A stretch of 64,000 bases of DNA from CBDCYH01 sp965224105 (GCA_965224105.1 CBDCYH010000002.1:992001-1056000); one strand, 5' to 3'. Counted from the first letter of the stretch, positions 19,536 through 28,828 are shown. The notes: a model not told the origin generated them from the letters alone. Numbers and translations are program-made.

Positions 19536-20222
19536 CTACTTCGCGCGCTCCAGAATCTTGTCCGCCCGTTGGACGCTCAGGAAATAATACTGCGCGCGCA
19601 GATCCGTCAACTGTTGGTCAGTCAGATCTCCGCTTGTTCCGTATCGCGCTCTCCTCCACGAGTAGATTCGGCTCATCGCGATGGCCGCCGCGACTGAGAT
19701 GTTGAAGCTTTCGACAAATCCAGCCATCGGAATTTTGAGAATCTGATCTGCCCTTTCGATCATCTCATCAGAAACACCATCTACCTCGTTGCCGAATACC
19801 AACGCGACTTTGTCGTTGAACTCCACTTCGTCAAAACGAATTGCATCGGGAAGGAGCGCAGTAACCAGCAACGAGTAGCCATTCGATTTTAGCTCGTCGA
19901 TGCATGGGCTGGCTGATTCCCATTCAACGACGTCCAGCCACTTCTCCGCACCCTGCGAAGTGCGAGACGAGTTTTTGAACACCTCTTTGGAGTTGACCAC
20001 GTGTACGCGCTGGAACCCAAACGCCTCAGACGAACGAAGCACGGCGCTAACATTTCCGCGATTGATCGACCCTTCTATCACGGGTGCGACCGAGTATGTG
20101 CGATTCGCAATCACCTCTTCGATGCGCGCCCGGCGTCGTTCCGATATGTACTCTGCCAGCACAGTACATATCCTGGATGAATCATCAGAATCTGGTAATG
20201 GTTTATCTTCCGATGACATCAT
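19536..20222 (-). CDS. trmH: tRNA (guanosine-2'-O-)-methyltransferase, SpoU/TrmH family
   Basis: This SPOUT methyltransferase puts a 2'-O-methyl group on RNA, most likely G18 of tRNA. The three family motifs are present: motif 1 NRGNVSAVLRSSEAFGF, motif 2 LVFGNEVDGVS, and motif 3 IPMAGFVESFNISVAAAI, which forms the trefoil knot and binds SAM. Starting at the ATG at 20222 the protein has 228 residues, close to E. coli TrmH (229). A longer reading from 20321 would overlap the divergent SDR gene and adds 33 residues without family resemblance. The N-terminal SERRRARIEEVIANRT is the typical TrmH lead-in. The exact RNA target is inferred. Confidence 0.88.
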   Translation of the reverse strand: MMSSEDKPLPDSDDSSRICTVLAEYISERRRARIEEVIANRTYSVAPVIEGSINRGNVSAVLRSSEAFGFQRVHVVNSKEVFKNSSRTSQGAEKWLDVVEWESASPCIDELKSNGYSLLVTALLPDAIRFDEVEFNDKVALVFGNEVDGVSDEMIERADQILKIPMAGFVESFNISVAAAIAMSRIYSWRRARYGTSGDLTDQQLTDLRAQYYFLSVQRADKILERAK

Positions 20223-20240
20223 ACAACACGGGTAACGGTA

Positions 20241-20957
20241 ATGTTGGAGAATAAGGTTGCGGTAATCACCGGAGCAAGTAGCGGGCTTGGCGCTGCAATT
20301 TCTGAGCTGCTTGTTGATCAACGGGTGATAGTTTACGGGCTGGCTCGGCGCGAGGATAAGCTTAATGCGGTGAAAGAAGAACTTGGTGCTCGATTCATTC
20401 CTCTCATCTGTGACATTACGGATCAGGTGGAGGTGCGCACAAGCTTTGAGACCATCCTTGACGAAGAAGGCCAGCTCGACATCCTGATAAACAACGCGGG
20501 CCTGGGGCTATTCGGCCCGTTCGAATCCGTTAGCCAGCAGGATTGGTATCGACAAATGGAAGTGAACCTGACGGGAGTTTTCCATTGCACGCAGGCCGCT
20601 GTTCCACAGATGAAAAAGCAGAATTCCACATCTGGATTTGGCGGGCACATTATTAATATCGCATCGGTGGCCGGTCTCATCGGGAACCCGCAAATTAGCG
20701 TGTACAACGCGACAAAATTTGGACTGCGGGGAATGAGCGAGGCACTCATGAAAGAGCTGCGCACGGATGGCATAAAGGTTTCGTGTGTGTACCCGGGTTC
20801 TATCCGGACCGAATTTTTCGAAACAGCGGGAATAGATATTTCGGGCAATCCGATGGATGTTGTTGACGTAGCGCAAACCGTTGTGCATCTTCTGGAGACA
20901 CCAGAAAACTATTTGATTTCCGAAGTGGTCATGAGACCGCTGCGGCCGCGGGGGTAA
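20241..20957 (+). CDS. Short-chain dehydrogenase/reductase (SDR)
   Basis: A classical SDR of 238 residues. The cofactor motif TGASSGLG is at 10-17, the structural NNAG at 84-87, and the catalytic Ser142, Tyr155 and Lys159 (YNATK) are all in place. The Arg-Arg pair at 36-37, after the second beta strand, suggests NADP(H) preference. The substrate cannot be told; similar sequences are often annotated as 3-oxoacyl-ACP reductase or sepiapterin-reductase-like. It is divergent from trmH (18 bases between starts) and is followed after 6 bases by the TRAP substrate-binding gene, so the two may be co-transcribed. Confidence 0.9.
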   Translation: MLENKVAVITGASSGLGAAISELLVDQRVIVYGLARREDKLNAVKEELGARFIPLICDITDQVEVRTSFETILDEEGQLDILINNAGLGLFGPFESVSQQDWYRQMEVNLTGVFHCTQAAVPQMKKQNSTSGFGGHIINIASVAGLIGNPQISVYNATKFGLRGMSEALMKELRTDGIKVSCVYPGSIRTEFFETAGIDISGNPMDVVDVAQTVVHLLETPENYLISEVVMRPLRPRG

Positions 20958-20963
20958 CCGGTT

Positions 20964-22082
20964 ATGAAGAGAAGAAAATTTATCAGAAACGCTTCCGTTG
21001 GCGTGGCGGGCGGTGCTTTGCTAGCAGGCTGCGGTGACGCGGAGTCAAGCGGAGGTGCAGCGAACGTGCAGACGAATCCGCGTGTGCAGTGGAGGCTTGC
21101 GTCGAGTTTCTCGCGGTCGTTGGATACCATTTACGGCGCCGCGGAGGTGTTGGCAGATCGCGTTGCGGAGATCACCGACAACCGGTTTACGATTCGCGTA
21201 CATCCGGGTGGGGAAATTGTACCGGCCCTGCAAGTTCTGGATAACGTGCAAACCGGGACCGTACAGATAGGACATTCCGCTTCCTACTACTATGTCGGCA
21301 AGAATCCAGCGTTTGCGTTTGATACATGCGTACCGTTTGGTTTATCGGCGCGACAGCTAAATGGCTGGCTCTACTACGGCAATGGGCTCGAGCTTTTGCG
21401 GGGTTTGTTTGCGGAATACGGAGTAATCAACTTCCCCGGTGGCAATACGGGTGTCCAGATGGGCGGATGGTTCCGCCGCCAGATCGGCTCGCTCCGGGAC
21501 CTGCGCGGTGTGAAGATGCGAATCCCCGGGATGGGCGGCGACGTCATGGATCGGCTGGGAGTGTCTGTTCAGGTAATCCCCAGCAATGAAATCTATCCCG
21601 CTTTGGAGCGCGGCGTTATCGATGCCTCGGAATGGGTGGGACCGTACGACGACGAAAAGCTGGGTTTGCATAAAGTCGCATCGCACTATTACTATCCGGG
21701 TTGGTGGGAGCCGGGTCCGGGACTATCCTTCTATGTTAACCAGTCGGCGTGGGACAAACTTCCGTCAACGTACCAGGCGGCTCTGGCTGCGGCTGCTGCA
21801 GAGGCAAATGTCGGAATGATGGCCTCCTATGACGCGAAAAATCCTGCAGCACTTGAACGGCTGGTTCAAGGCGGAACTCAGCTGCACAAGTTCAGTGACG
21901 ATATCATGCAGGCCGCACATCGAGAGGCGTTTGATCTCATGGAGACTCGTGCATCAGAAGATGCGACCTACCGGGGGATTTTTGATTCATTTGTTACTTA
22001 TCGAAATGAGGCGTATACCTGGTTCGGAACCGCAGAGAGAGCGTTTTCGGAATTCGCTAACACCAATTTGGAGAGCATCTAA
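20964..22082 (+). CDS. TRAP transporter substrate-binding lipoprotein (DctP/TakP-like)
   Basis: The 372-residue protein starts with a twin-arginine signal (KRRKFIRNASVGVAGG) that also ends in a lipobox LLAGC (Cys23), so it should be exported by Tat and lipid anchored. The body is a DctP-type solute receptor: VLDNVQTGTVQIGHSASYYY, LRGVKMRIPGMGGDVMDRLG, YPALERGVIDASEWVGPYDD and YYYPGWWEPG. These stretches resemble the TakP subgroup, which binds 2-oxoacids (COG4663-like). Its membrane partners are not adjacent; DctQ and DctM genes lie on the other strand at 27512-29363. Their partnership is inference. The upstream SDR is 6 bases away. Confidence 0.9.
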   Translation: MKRRKFIRNASVGVAGGALLAGCGDAESSGGAANVQTNPRVQWRLASSFSRSLDTIYGAAEVLADRVAEITDNRFTIRVHPGGEIVPALQVLDNVQTGTVQIGHSASYYYVGKNPAFAFDTCVPFGLSARQLNGWLYYGNGLELLRGLFAEYGVINFPGGNTGVQMGGWFRRQIGSLRDLRGVKMRIPGMGGDVMDRLGVSVQVIPSNEIYPALERGVIDASEWVGPYDDEKLGLHKVASHYYYPGWWEPGPGLSFYVNQSAWDKLPSTYQAALAAAAAEANVGMMASYDAKNPAALERLVQGGTQLHKFSDDIMQAAHREAFDLMETRASEDATYRGIFDSFVTYRNEAYTWFGTAERAFSEFANTNLESI

Positions 22083-22115
22083 TTCCGGGGTGAGCTCGCC
22101 TGAGCTGCGCATGGA

Positions 22116-23795
22116 TTAGATTAGTTCTGATTCGACCGCATCGACGGCCTTGGCAATTCTTTTTGCGAAATAGTAGACACGCTTCAGATACTCTATGATT
22201 TCGCTCTCAATTTTGAATAGAGTAAACCTGTCGCTGGCATCTGCCGTGAGTCGTCCGGCGAGGTGAGCCTCAGCCGCAAGCGCCAGCTCGTTGACCTCGG
22301 ACTTCGCCTTGAAGACCTGGCGCGCCATTGCCGGGTCCGACGCATCGACCGATTGCAGCGCCAACTCAACCGCCCACGCCACTTTCTTGTGGAGCGCTGA
22401 CAACTTTTGCTCCGTCTGGTTACTCACCGTAACGTTTGACTTGAGTCGAGCAAGGCCCGCCCCCACGATGTTGGTCTCCACCATATCACCAATACTCTCA
22501 ATATTGTTCGTAGCGACTAGCAGGCTAGACAGATACTCCTTTTGGCTGTCTGGCATTGGTGTTTGGGATACAGCCCCAAGGTATGTCACTATCTCTTTGT
22601 GGAGGATGTCGACCTCTTCATCTTCTTTTGCGAGCGCCTTTAGGTCTTCCCGGGATCCATGCACGGCAACGGACAGGGCCTGGCTTACCATGCTGTTTGC
22701 GCGATCGCTAAGCCTTCTCAGTTCCATTCGTGCACGATCTAACGCCAGAGCCGGCGTATCCAGCAGCAATTCGTCCAAGTAACGAACGGTAATTGTCTCT
22801 TCGTCGGTCCGTTTTTCCGGCACAAGCTTTTGGATAAGCTTGGCAATCGGTTTAGTAAACCAAATGAAAATGAACGTATTTGCAATATTAAAAATGGTGT
22901 GGGCGTTTGCGATCTGCCTGGGCGTTTCGCTGGCAAGCTTTGACATGCCCGCCCCCGAACCGGCGGGTGACATCTCGCGAACAAGAAAAGCCAGTTGATC
23001 AATGAACCCGAGCCAAAGAAGTACCCCAGCGATGTTGAAAAAGACATGTGCTGCTGCAGCCTGGACTGCCTCGCGTGGTTTACCCAGAGCCGCAAGCAAT
23101 GCCGTTACACATGTTCCAATGTTTGCACCAAAAACGAGAGCGATCCCTGCCTCAAGTGTGATGAATCCCTGGCTGGCTAAAACGATAATCACCCCCGTGG
23201 TCGCGCTCGAGCTCTGGATGAGTCCGGTAAAAGCAGCACTTACAAGAATCCCAAATGCTGGATTCTCCATCTGCTGCATGAGGTTGATGAACGGTTCGTA
23301 ACTACGAAGCGGCCTGGTTGCGCCGCTCATCAATTCCATCCCGAAAAATACCAGACCCAGTCCCATAACCATCAGGCCATATTGCTGCACCCTCTCTTTC
23401 TTGGATAGAAACTTGAGCGCAAAGCCGGTAGCTACAAGAACAAGTGCGTACTTGGTAATCTTAAACGCAATGATCTGAGCGGTTACGGTCGTCCCGACAT
23501 TTGCCCCCATGATCACGCCGATCGACTGCACGAAGGTGAGGAGCCCGGCAGATATAAAGCCGACGACCAATACGGTTGTCACGGATGAGGATTGAATTAC
23601 TGCCGTGACGAACGCACCCGCGAATGCAGCGCTAAACCGATTCCGTGTCAATCGCTCCAGTAGCCTCTTCATTCCACCACCGGCGACACTCTTCAGCGCG
23701 TCCGTCATTTGCTCCATTCCAAATAGGAACAGCGCCAGCCCACCGAATAGGCCGATTAAGATGGTGCTCACTTCAAGGGCATCCGGAGAGGGCAT
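22116..23795 (-). CDS. Na+/phosphate cotransporter family protein with PhoU-like domain
   Basis: With the ATG at 23795 the protein has 559 residues. The membrane part has the two inverted repeats of the NptA/PNaS family, each with the QSSS signature: QSSSVTT at 68-74 and QSSSATT at 194-200. Each is followed by a GANVGTTVTA-like or GANIGTCVTA stretch. Residues from about 350 are cytoplasmic and helical, like PhoU. The family imports or exports phosphate with sodium; YjbB of E. coli is a related exporter. It lies 57 bases downstream of ppk2 on the same strand, which ties it to phosphate and polyphosphate balance. The longer start at 23846 is less likely since the membrane part begins right after 23795. 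Confidence 0.9.
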   Translation of the reverse strand: MPSPDALEVSTILIGLFGGLALFLFGMEQMTDALKSVAGGGMKRLLERLTRNRFSAAFAGAFVTAVIQSSSVTTVLVVGFISAGLLTFVQSIGVIMGANVGTTVTAQIIAFKITKYALVLVATGFALKFLSKKERVQQYGLMVMGLGLVFFGMELMSGATRPLRSYEPFINLMQQMENPAFGILVSAAFTGLIQSSSATTGVIIVLASQGFITLEAGIALVFGANIGTCVTALLAALGKPREAVQAAAAHVFFNIAGVLLWLGFIDQLAFLVREMSPAGSGAGMSKLASETPRQIANAHTIFNIANTFIFIWFTKPIAKLIQKLVPEKRTDEETITVRYLDELLLDTPALALDRARMELRRLSDRANSMVSQALSVAVHGSREDLKALAKEDEEVDILHKEIVTYLGAVSQTPMPDSQKEYLSSLLVATNNIESIGDMVETNIVGAGLARLKSNVTVSNQTEQKLSALHKKVAWAVELALQSVDASDPAMARQVFKAKSEVNELALAAEAHLAGRLTADASDRFTLFKIESEIIEYLKRVYYFAKRIAKAVDAVESELI

Positions 23796-23852
23796 AATAT
23801 CCTGGGTAATTTTGAGGCTTGCAGACGCGAGCACTTGCCTGCACAAAACATG

Positions 23853-24692
23853 CTAGTATATGTCAGGTACAAACTTTGACTTGGATATCGGCCTGCGCTT
23901 GTATCCGCGTTCATCGGGACGGGGCGGTAGCTCTATCTCCTCCAGAGCTATTTCCTCATATGGGATTTGATGGAGAATGTGATGGATACAATTCAAACGC
24001 GCCTGCATTTTGTTGTCGGATTCCACGACATACCACGGTGAGGTATCGGTGTCAGTCCGTTCAAACATGGTGTCTTTCGCTTCAGAATATTGGATCCATC
24101 TATTCCGGGATTCCAGATCCATAGGGCTGAGTTTCCATCTACGGCGCTGGTCTTTCATGCGCTTGACAAATCGATTCTCCTGTTCTTCGAGGCTCACAGA
24201 GAACCAATACTTCAGGAGTATAATTCCGGAGCGCTGGATCATCTCCTCGAACACCGGACAGGTGAGCAGGAACTCTTCGTACTCTTCTTCAGAACAGAAA
24301 CCCATCACGTGTTCCACGCCTGCTCGGTTGTACCAGCTCCGATCGAACAATACCAGTTCTCCGGCAGCCGGAAAATGGGCTACGTATCGCTGGAAATACC
24401 ATTGCGTCCGCTCTCGTTCGTTGGGTTTGTCGAGTGCGGCAATGCGACAATAACGAGGATTGAGGGGCTCTGTAATTCGCTTAATAGTGCCGCCCTTTCC
24501 GGCAGCATCCCGACCCTCAAACAGAATTATCACCCGCAAGCCTTTATGGCGAATCCACCGGTGCAGCTTCACAAGCTCCGATTGTAGTCGCTTAAGTTCG
24601 CGGAAGTAGATCTTGTTGCGCCTTGACTTTGGGAGTCCTTCCAGAATCGGCTGAGCACCCGCCGTTTTCCTTCCCTCATTCTTCTTGGTCAT
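23853..24692 (-). CDS. ppk2: Polyphosphate kinase 2 (PPK2 class)
   Basis: A PPK2-family phosphotransferase of 279 residues that moves phosphate between polyphosphate and nucleotides. Walker A is GRDAAGKGG (60-68), the lid-side FDRSWYNRAGVE with Asp117 is the Walker B-like site, and RRRWKLSPMDLESRNRW completes the family pattern. A single PPK2 domain and the motif set fit class I (ADP/GDP phosphorylation), although class III cannot be excluded by eye. The N terminus is basic. It is the first gene of a two-gene unit with the Na/phosphate transporter, and is divergent from the LOG-family gene at 24791. Confidence 0.93.
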   Translation of the reverse strand: MTKKNEGRKTAGAQPILEGLPKSRRNKIYFRELKRLQSELVKLHRWIRHKGLRVIILFEGRDAAGKGGTIKRITEPLNPRYCRIAALDKPNERERTQWYFQRYVAHFPAAGELVLFDRSWYNRAGVEHVMGFCSEEEYEEFLLTCPVFEEMIQRSGIILLKYWFSVSLEEQENRFVKRMKDQRRRWKLSPMDLESRNRWIQYSEAKDTMFERTDTDTSPWYVVESDNKMQARLNCIHHILHQIPYEEIALEEIELPPRPDERGYKRRPISKSKFVPDIY

Positions 24693-24790
24693 TCTAGCCG
24701 GTCGGATGGATTTGAGCGTACCTTGGAGCTTGGGTGATCATATATTTTGATAAGGTAACACTACGTTAACATTTATTTCAATTCGCCTCT

Positions 24791-25402
24791 ATGACCACGG
24801 CCCCGGCTCCAAAGGATCGCATTGAGGCAGTCTGTGTTTTTTGCGCCTCCAGTCCCACGGTTGATCGCGTTTTCTTTGATGCTGCTACCGAGCTGGGCGA
24901 GCTTATTGGGGAGTCGTTTAGCACTATGGTGTTCGGAGGAGGCATGGTTGGGCTCATGGGTTCGGTTGCCAAGGGCGTACACAGCCGCGGAGGAAAAGTG
25001 GTAGGCGTAATCCCCGACGCGATGCGACGTGTAGATGGCAGACCATACCTGGATGCAGACGAACTCATTGTCACAAAATCGATGAGCGAACGGAAAGAAA
25101 TAATGTTTGATCGGTCCGATGCCTTCATTACCCTTGCGGGCGGTTTTGGAACCCTCGACGAGCTCATGGAGGTGATCACCCTCCGCCAGGTGGGTGTACA
25201 TGCAAAGCCGATCGTGATTCTAAACACAGACAACTTCTTCGACCCCCTCTTGCAATGGATTAGAGATGCCGCGGCGCGTAGTTTTGTGCACGCCTCTGTG
25301 ACTGACCTTTTCTACGTTGCAAACTCACCTTCGGAATGCCTGGCGTTCCTGGAACGACCGGCTGCCAATAATCATCCCGCAGGTTTCAACTGGAATGACT
25401 AA
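24791..25402 (+). CDS. LOG family protein (TIGR00730, nucleotide 5'-monophosphate phosphoribohydrolase-like)
   Basis: This Rossmann-fold protein of 203 residues belongs to the LOG (lysine decarboxylase-like) family. It has VFCASS at 16-21, VFGGGMVGLMG at 48-57, and SMSERKEIMF at 98-106, where Arg and Lys bind the substrate. The catalytic motif is usually PGGxGTxxE and here reads AGGFGTLDE at 116-124, with Ala replacing Pro. Family members split AMP or related nucleotides to base and ribose 5-phosphate, and act in cytokinin production in plants and some bacteria; in most bacteria the real role is unclear. It is followed closely (12 bases) by a DinB-like gene. Confidence 0.88.
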   Translation: MTTAPAPKDRIEAVCVFCASSPTVDRVFFDAATELGELIGESFSTMVFGGGMVGLMGSVAKGVHSRGGKVVGVIPDAMRRVDGRPYLDADELIVTKSMSERKEIMFDRSDAFITLAGGFGTLDELMEVITLRQVGVHAKPIVILNTDNFFDPLLQWIRDAAARSFVHASVTDLFYVANSPSECLAFLERPAANNHPAGFNWND

Positions 25403-25414
25403 AAGCTGACGCCA

Positions 25415-25948
25415 ATGATTTTCGACCCGGGAGAACAACTTGAGGCAATCAACGAATCGTATGAGAGAATCCGATCGTTACTTGCCAAACCTGCGCCTCT
25501 GCTATTTGAACACACGCCCGTGTCCGGTTGGAATGCCGCACAACAGCTAGAACACATCCTCGCGGTAAACAGGACCATTATCAAGGCATTCAGATACGTC
25601 GATCGACAAGCATACAGCGAGGATCACGAACTCAGTAAGCTCGGTGCCATTATTTTGACGCGTGGGCGAATCAAACGCGGCGTGGCCAAGGCTCCCGAAA
25701 AGTTTCACGCCGGCGAGACCGTGTCCATTGACGGACTAAGAAAAATGGAACTGCTACAGTCGGCATATTTCAAGTCGGCGAATCCGTCGACACGTTCCTT
25801 TTCGAGCCAAACGGGAACGGCAGATCATCCATATTTCGGACCCTTGAACGGCAATCAGTGGTTGAGGCTTGCCAGGGTGCACACGGAGCATCACTTGAGC
25901 ATCATCGACGACATTGTATCGTCGGAAAACTCGGAGTCACCCAACTGA
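25415..25948 (+). CDS. DinB-family four-helix protein
   Basis: A 177-residue protein of the DinB/YfiT-like metal-binding four-helix-bundle superfamily. His47 in WNAAQQLEHIL and the pair in RVHTEHHLSIID near the C terminus are the three expected metal-ligand positions. The PYFGPLNGNQW stretch is seen in many members. Members include thiol transferases, but most are of unknown role. It sits between the LOG gene and the DMT transporter gene and its 3' end overlaps the annotated transporter start by about 90 bases. No signal peptide is present. Confidence 0.8.
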   Translation: MIFDPGEQLEAINESYERIRSLLAKPAPLLFEHTPVSGWNAAQQLEHILAVNRTIIKAFRYVDRQAYSEDHELSKLGAIILTRGRIKRGVAKAPEKFHAGETVSIDGLRKMELLQSAYFKSANPSTRSFSSQTGTADHPYFGPLNGNQWLRLARVHTEHHLSIIDDIVSSENSESPN

Positions 25949-26880
25949 AAGCACAATCATCCCGTGGGTTTGCCGAGCTTTCGCTTTTGGCCGTTGCGAT
26001 TATTTGGGGATCCAATTTCCCGATCGTCAAGAGCGCAATTGAAGAGTTAGACGCGCTTGCGTTCAATGCTGTCCGGATCACGCTAGCGGTTGTAGTGCTT
26101 ATTGGTATTCTATTCTTTCAGGAAAGAAAAGAAATCGCATCCATCTGGCATTCTCGAGAGATAAACTGGCGATCGTTATTCCTACTCGGGTTGCTCGGAC
26201 ACTTCGCGTATCAGGTAGCTTTTATTGTGGGATTGGGGCTCAGTTCTTCTGGCAACGCAGCACTCCTAATTTCTACCGCACCAATCTGGGTAGTCCTCGT
26301 TGCCGCTCTGCTCAAAATTGAGCACGCCTCTTCCAAGGTCTGGTTGGGTATCGCATTGACAGTCGCTGGAGCGATGATTATAGCACTGGGTAGTTCGAAC
26401 ATTACCTTCCAATCGGCAGCACTTCGCGGAGACGTGCTCTTCCTCATAGCTGCAATTTGTTGGGGATCATTCACCGCGTTGAGCAAGAAACAATTGAAGG
26501 TTCTTACCCCCAACCTCTTCACCGCCCTCACGCTTCTCGCCGCGCTCCCTTTCCTAATAGCGATAGGTGCCAGACAAATCATTGCTATCGATTGGACGCA
26601 TGTAACTCCCCATACATGGTATGCGATCTTTCATTCCGGCATCTTGTCAATCGCCTTGGCCTATTTCCTCTGGAATCGGTCGATTCAGCTAATTGGCGTC
26701 GGTCACACTGCCGTATATGCAAATCTTGTCCCGGTTGCTGCACTTGTTGTTGGCTGGCTTTTGCGAGGAGAGGCGGTGACCTTGCCTCAGTACCTGGGAG
26801 GAGCGATAATCCTCATCGGTCTTATCATTGTTAGGAGAAACAAACAGCAGAACCAAAAATTACCGGTTGACAGCCTCTGA
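25858..26880 (+). CDS. EamA/DMT-family transporter
   Basis: A ten-helix drug/metabolite transporter with two EamA repeats. Repeat 1 starts at FAELSLLAVAIIWGSNFPIVKSAIEE, repeat 2 at GDVLFLIAAICWGSFTALSKK, each followed by five hydrophobic segments. Substrates of this family range from amino acids to nucleosides and cannot be told here. The first available start is the GTG at 25858, which overlaps the DinB gene by 91 bases. The membrane part begins about 38 residues in, so the true start may be later, perhaps a rare codon near the DinB stop with translational coupling. The gene overlaps the esterase gene by 53 bases at most. Confidence 0.88.
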   Translation: MVEACQGAHGASLEHHRRHCIVGKLGVTQLKAQSSRGFAELSLLAVAIIWGSNFPIVKSAIEELDALAFNAVRITLAVVVLIGILFFQERKEIASIWHSREINWRSLFLLGLLGHFAYQVAFIVGLGLSSSGNAALLISTAPIWVVLVAALLKIEHASSKVWLGIALTVAGAMIIALGSSNITFQSAALRGDVLFLIAAICWGSFTALSKKQLKVLTPNLFTALTLLAALPFLIAIGARQIIAIDWTHVTPHTWYAIFHSGILSIALAYFLWNRSIQLIGVGHTAVYANLVPVAALVVGWLLRGEAVTLPQYLGGAIILIGLIIVRRNKQQNQKLPVDSL

Positions 26881-27532
26881 AAAATACCGCAGCGTAGAGC
26901 TCGCCGTACAAAAGACGGCGCGCGTCTGCATGACGAAATGTGCCCACCCGGATGAAGTTTGGGTGGTGCTGCATGGATATGGACAAACCGCATCCCAGTT
27001 TATTTCTGCTTTTGATACCATCGCTAATGACCGCCGACTCGTTGTTGCACCCGAAGGACTCTCCCGTTTCTACACCCGCAAGTCCGATGGTGGAGTAGGC
27101 TCCTCCTGGATGACGAAACATGATCGCCTCAACGAGATTCGCGACTACGTAGCATACCTCGACACGGTTGGACAGTGGATCGAACGCAAATATGGCATAG
27201 ACAAGCTCGCAGTACTGGGTTTTTCTCAAGGAGCTGCAACAGCGTACAGATGGGCTGCCATGGGTAGCACAAATCTCACTTATTTGATTGCCTGGGCTGG
27301 TGGATTTCCACCGGATCTCCAACTTGCCGACCTAAACGGGTTGCGAGGCGTGGTTCAGGTAGTGGGGACGAACGATCGTCTGGTTCGGCTGGAGACGATG
27401 CAGGAAGAATTCAAAAAATTCGAAAGCGCGAGCATTGCCGCCCAGCTTCACACCTTTGACGGTGCACATGAAATCAACAACGCACTTCTGAAAGTGCTCG
27501 CTGATGAGATCCTAGAGCGCCCACGTGACTAA
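26828..27532 (+). CDS. Phospholipase/carboxylesterase-type alpha/beta hydrolase
   Basis: This alpha/beta hydrolase contains HGYGQ at 49-53, the nucleophile motif GFSQGAAT with Ser133, Asp183 in GTNDRLV, and His214 in DGAHEI, an intact catalytic triad (numbering from the TTG at 26828). It belongs to the phospholipase/carboxylesterase group that includes YpfH-like acyl esterases, and should be cytoplasmic. The start is uncertain: TTG at 26828 or TTG at 26867, both overlapping the DMT gene, with homology-like sequence (RSVELAVQKTAR) beginning only after the second. Its 3' end overlaps the convergent TRAP DctM gene by 21 bases. Confidence 0.82.
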   Translation: MLGETNSRTKNYRLTASEKYRSVELAVQKTARVCMTKCAHPDEVWVVLHGYGQTASQFISAFDTIANDRRLVVAPEGLSRFYTRKSDGGVGSSWMTKHDRLNEIRDYVAYLDTVGQWIERKYGIDKLAVLGFSQGAATAYRWAAMGSTNLTYLIAWAGGFPPDLQLADLNGLRGVVQVVGTNDRLVRLETMQEEFKKFESASIAAQLHTFDGAHEINNALLKVLADEILERPRD

Positions 27533-28828
27533 CTCCGGGAAAACAATTATCAAAGCCAGCCCGATTAGCTGGATGATGATGAACGGGACGGCGCCGCGAT
27601 AAATTTGAGCCGTCGTGAGCGACGGTGGTGCGACACCGCGCAGGTAGAACAGTGCGAACCCGAAAGGCGGGGTGAGGAAGGAAGTCTGCAGATTCATGCC
27701 GATCATCACGCCGAACCAGACCAGGTCAACACCCAGCAACGAAGCCGCGGGTGCGAGCAGCGGGATGATGATGAATGCTATCTCGAAAAAGTCGATAAAG
27801 AAACCGAGCACGAAAATTGCCAGGTTCGCGACGATAAGTAGTCCAATAACCCCGCCCGGAAGATTTGTTAGCAAGTGTTCAATCCAAAGGTCTCCGTTCA
27901 AGCCACGAAAGACCAGGGCAAAAGCGGTAGATCCGATGAGCAGCAACATAACCATGGAGGTGAGCTTCATTGTGCCGTCCATAGTCTCTCGAAGGGACTT
28001 TAGCGTGAGCCTCTTGTTGACCGCAGCGAGCAACATCGCACCAACCGCACCGAGCGCACCTGCCTCTGTCGGCGTTGCGACCCCGGCGAAAATTGATCCC
28101 AGAACAACCAGGATGAGTAGCAAGGGCGGCAGCATCACCAGCAGCACTCTCTTTGCCAGAACCCCACGCGCCATCACCCTTTCGCTCGCGGGCAACGCCG
28201 GCGCGGAGTCCGGGCGAAGAATCGCGACGCCCACCACGTACGCTGCGTACAAGCATGCGAGCATGATCCCGGGAACCAGCGCACCGATAAACAAATCCCC
28301 AACCGACACTCCCATCTGATCTGCGAGAACGACCAAAACGACACTGGGCGGAATAATTTGACCTAGCGTTCCGGACGCCGAGATTACCCCAGCCGTGAGC
28401 TCATTCTTGTAGCCGTACCGCATCATCACCGGCAACGATATCATCCCCATCGCAACAACAGACGCACCAACTACTCCCGTTGCCGCGGCCAACAACGCGC
28501 CTACGAATACCACCGCCAGCGCCAGTCCACCGCGCATCCGCCCAAACAGAACACCTATGGTCGTAAGCAGGTCTTCGGCGAGACGAGATTTCTCCAACAT
28601 GGTCCCCATGAAAATGAAAAAGGGGACGGCCAGTAAGACGCCATTCGCCACTACGCCGAAGGTCCGATCGGGCAGGGCGAGCAGAAGGTGCCAATCCAAC
28701 ACGCCCGTCTGAACGCCGATGAAAGCGAACACAAGGGCAGTACCGCCAAGCGAGAATGCAACCGGATATCCGGAGAATATCAGAAGCAGCGCTCCTGCAA
28801 ACATTAAGGGGCCGAGTATATCACCCAT
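27512..28828 (-). CDS. dctM: TRAP transporter large permease subunit (DctM-type)
   Basis: The 438-residue membrane protein has about twelve hydrophobic segments and the DctM landmarks: FIFMGTMLEKS, ATGVVGASVVAMGMISLPVM, SASGTLGQIIPPS near the Na+ site, ATPTEAGALGAVG and MIGMNLQTSFLTPPFGFALFY. The PPSVVLVV and TPPFGFALFYLRG stretches match the FcbT/TakP-like branch, agreeing with the binding protein at 20964. It overlaps the upstream dctQ gene by 8 bases, so the two are coupled. Its 3' end overlaps the esterase gene by 21 bases head-on. The imported acid is inferred, not shown. Confidence 0.93.
   Translation of the reverse strand: MGDILGPLMFAGALLLIFSGYPVAFSLGGTALVFAFIGVQTGVLDWHLLLALPDRTFGVVANGVLLAVPFFIFMGTMLEKSRLAEDLLTTIGVLFGRMRGGLALAVVFVGALLAAATGVVGASVVAMGMISLPVMMRYGYKNELTAGVISASGTLGQIIPPSVVLVVLADQMGVSVGDLFIGALVPGIMLACLYAAYVVGVAILRPDSAPALPASERVMARGVLAKRVLLVMLPPLLLILVVLGSIFAGVATPTEAGALGAVGAMLLAAVNKRLTLKSLRETMDGTMKLTSMVMLLLIGSTAFALVFRGLNGDLWIEHLLTNLPGGVIGLLIVANLAIFVLGFFIDFFEIAFIIIPLLAPAASLLGVDLVWFGVMIGMNLQTSFLTPPFGFALFYLRGVAPPSLTTAQIYRGAVPFIIIQLIGLALIIVFPELVTWAL

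Noticed and set aside
22082..22116. gtgagctcgcctgagctgcgc as a terminator between the TRAP and Na/phosphate genes
   Set aside because: Only a short, imperfect stem can form and no T run follows on either strand.
22739..23095. 118-aa minus-strand frame within the Na/phosphate transporter gene
   Set aside because: It is an alternative frame inside a certain gene, without a start signal.
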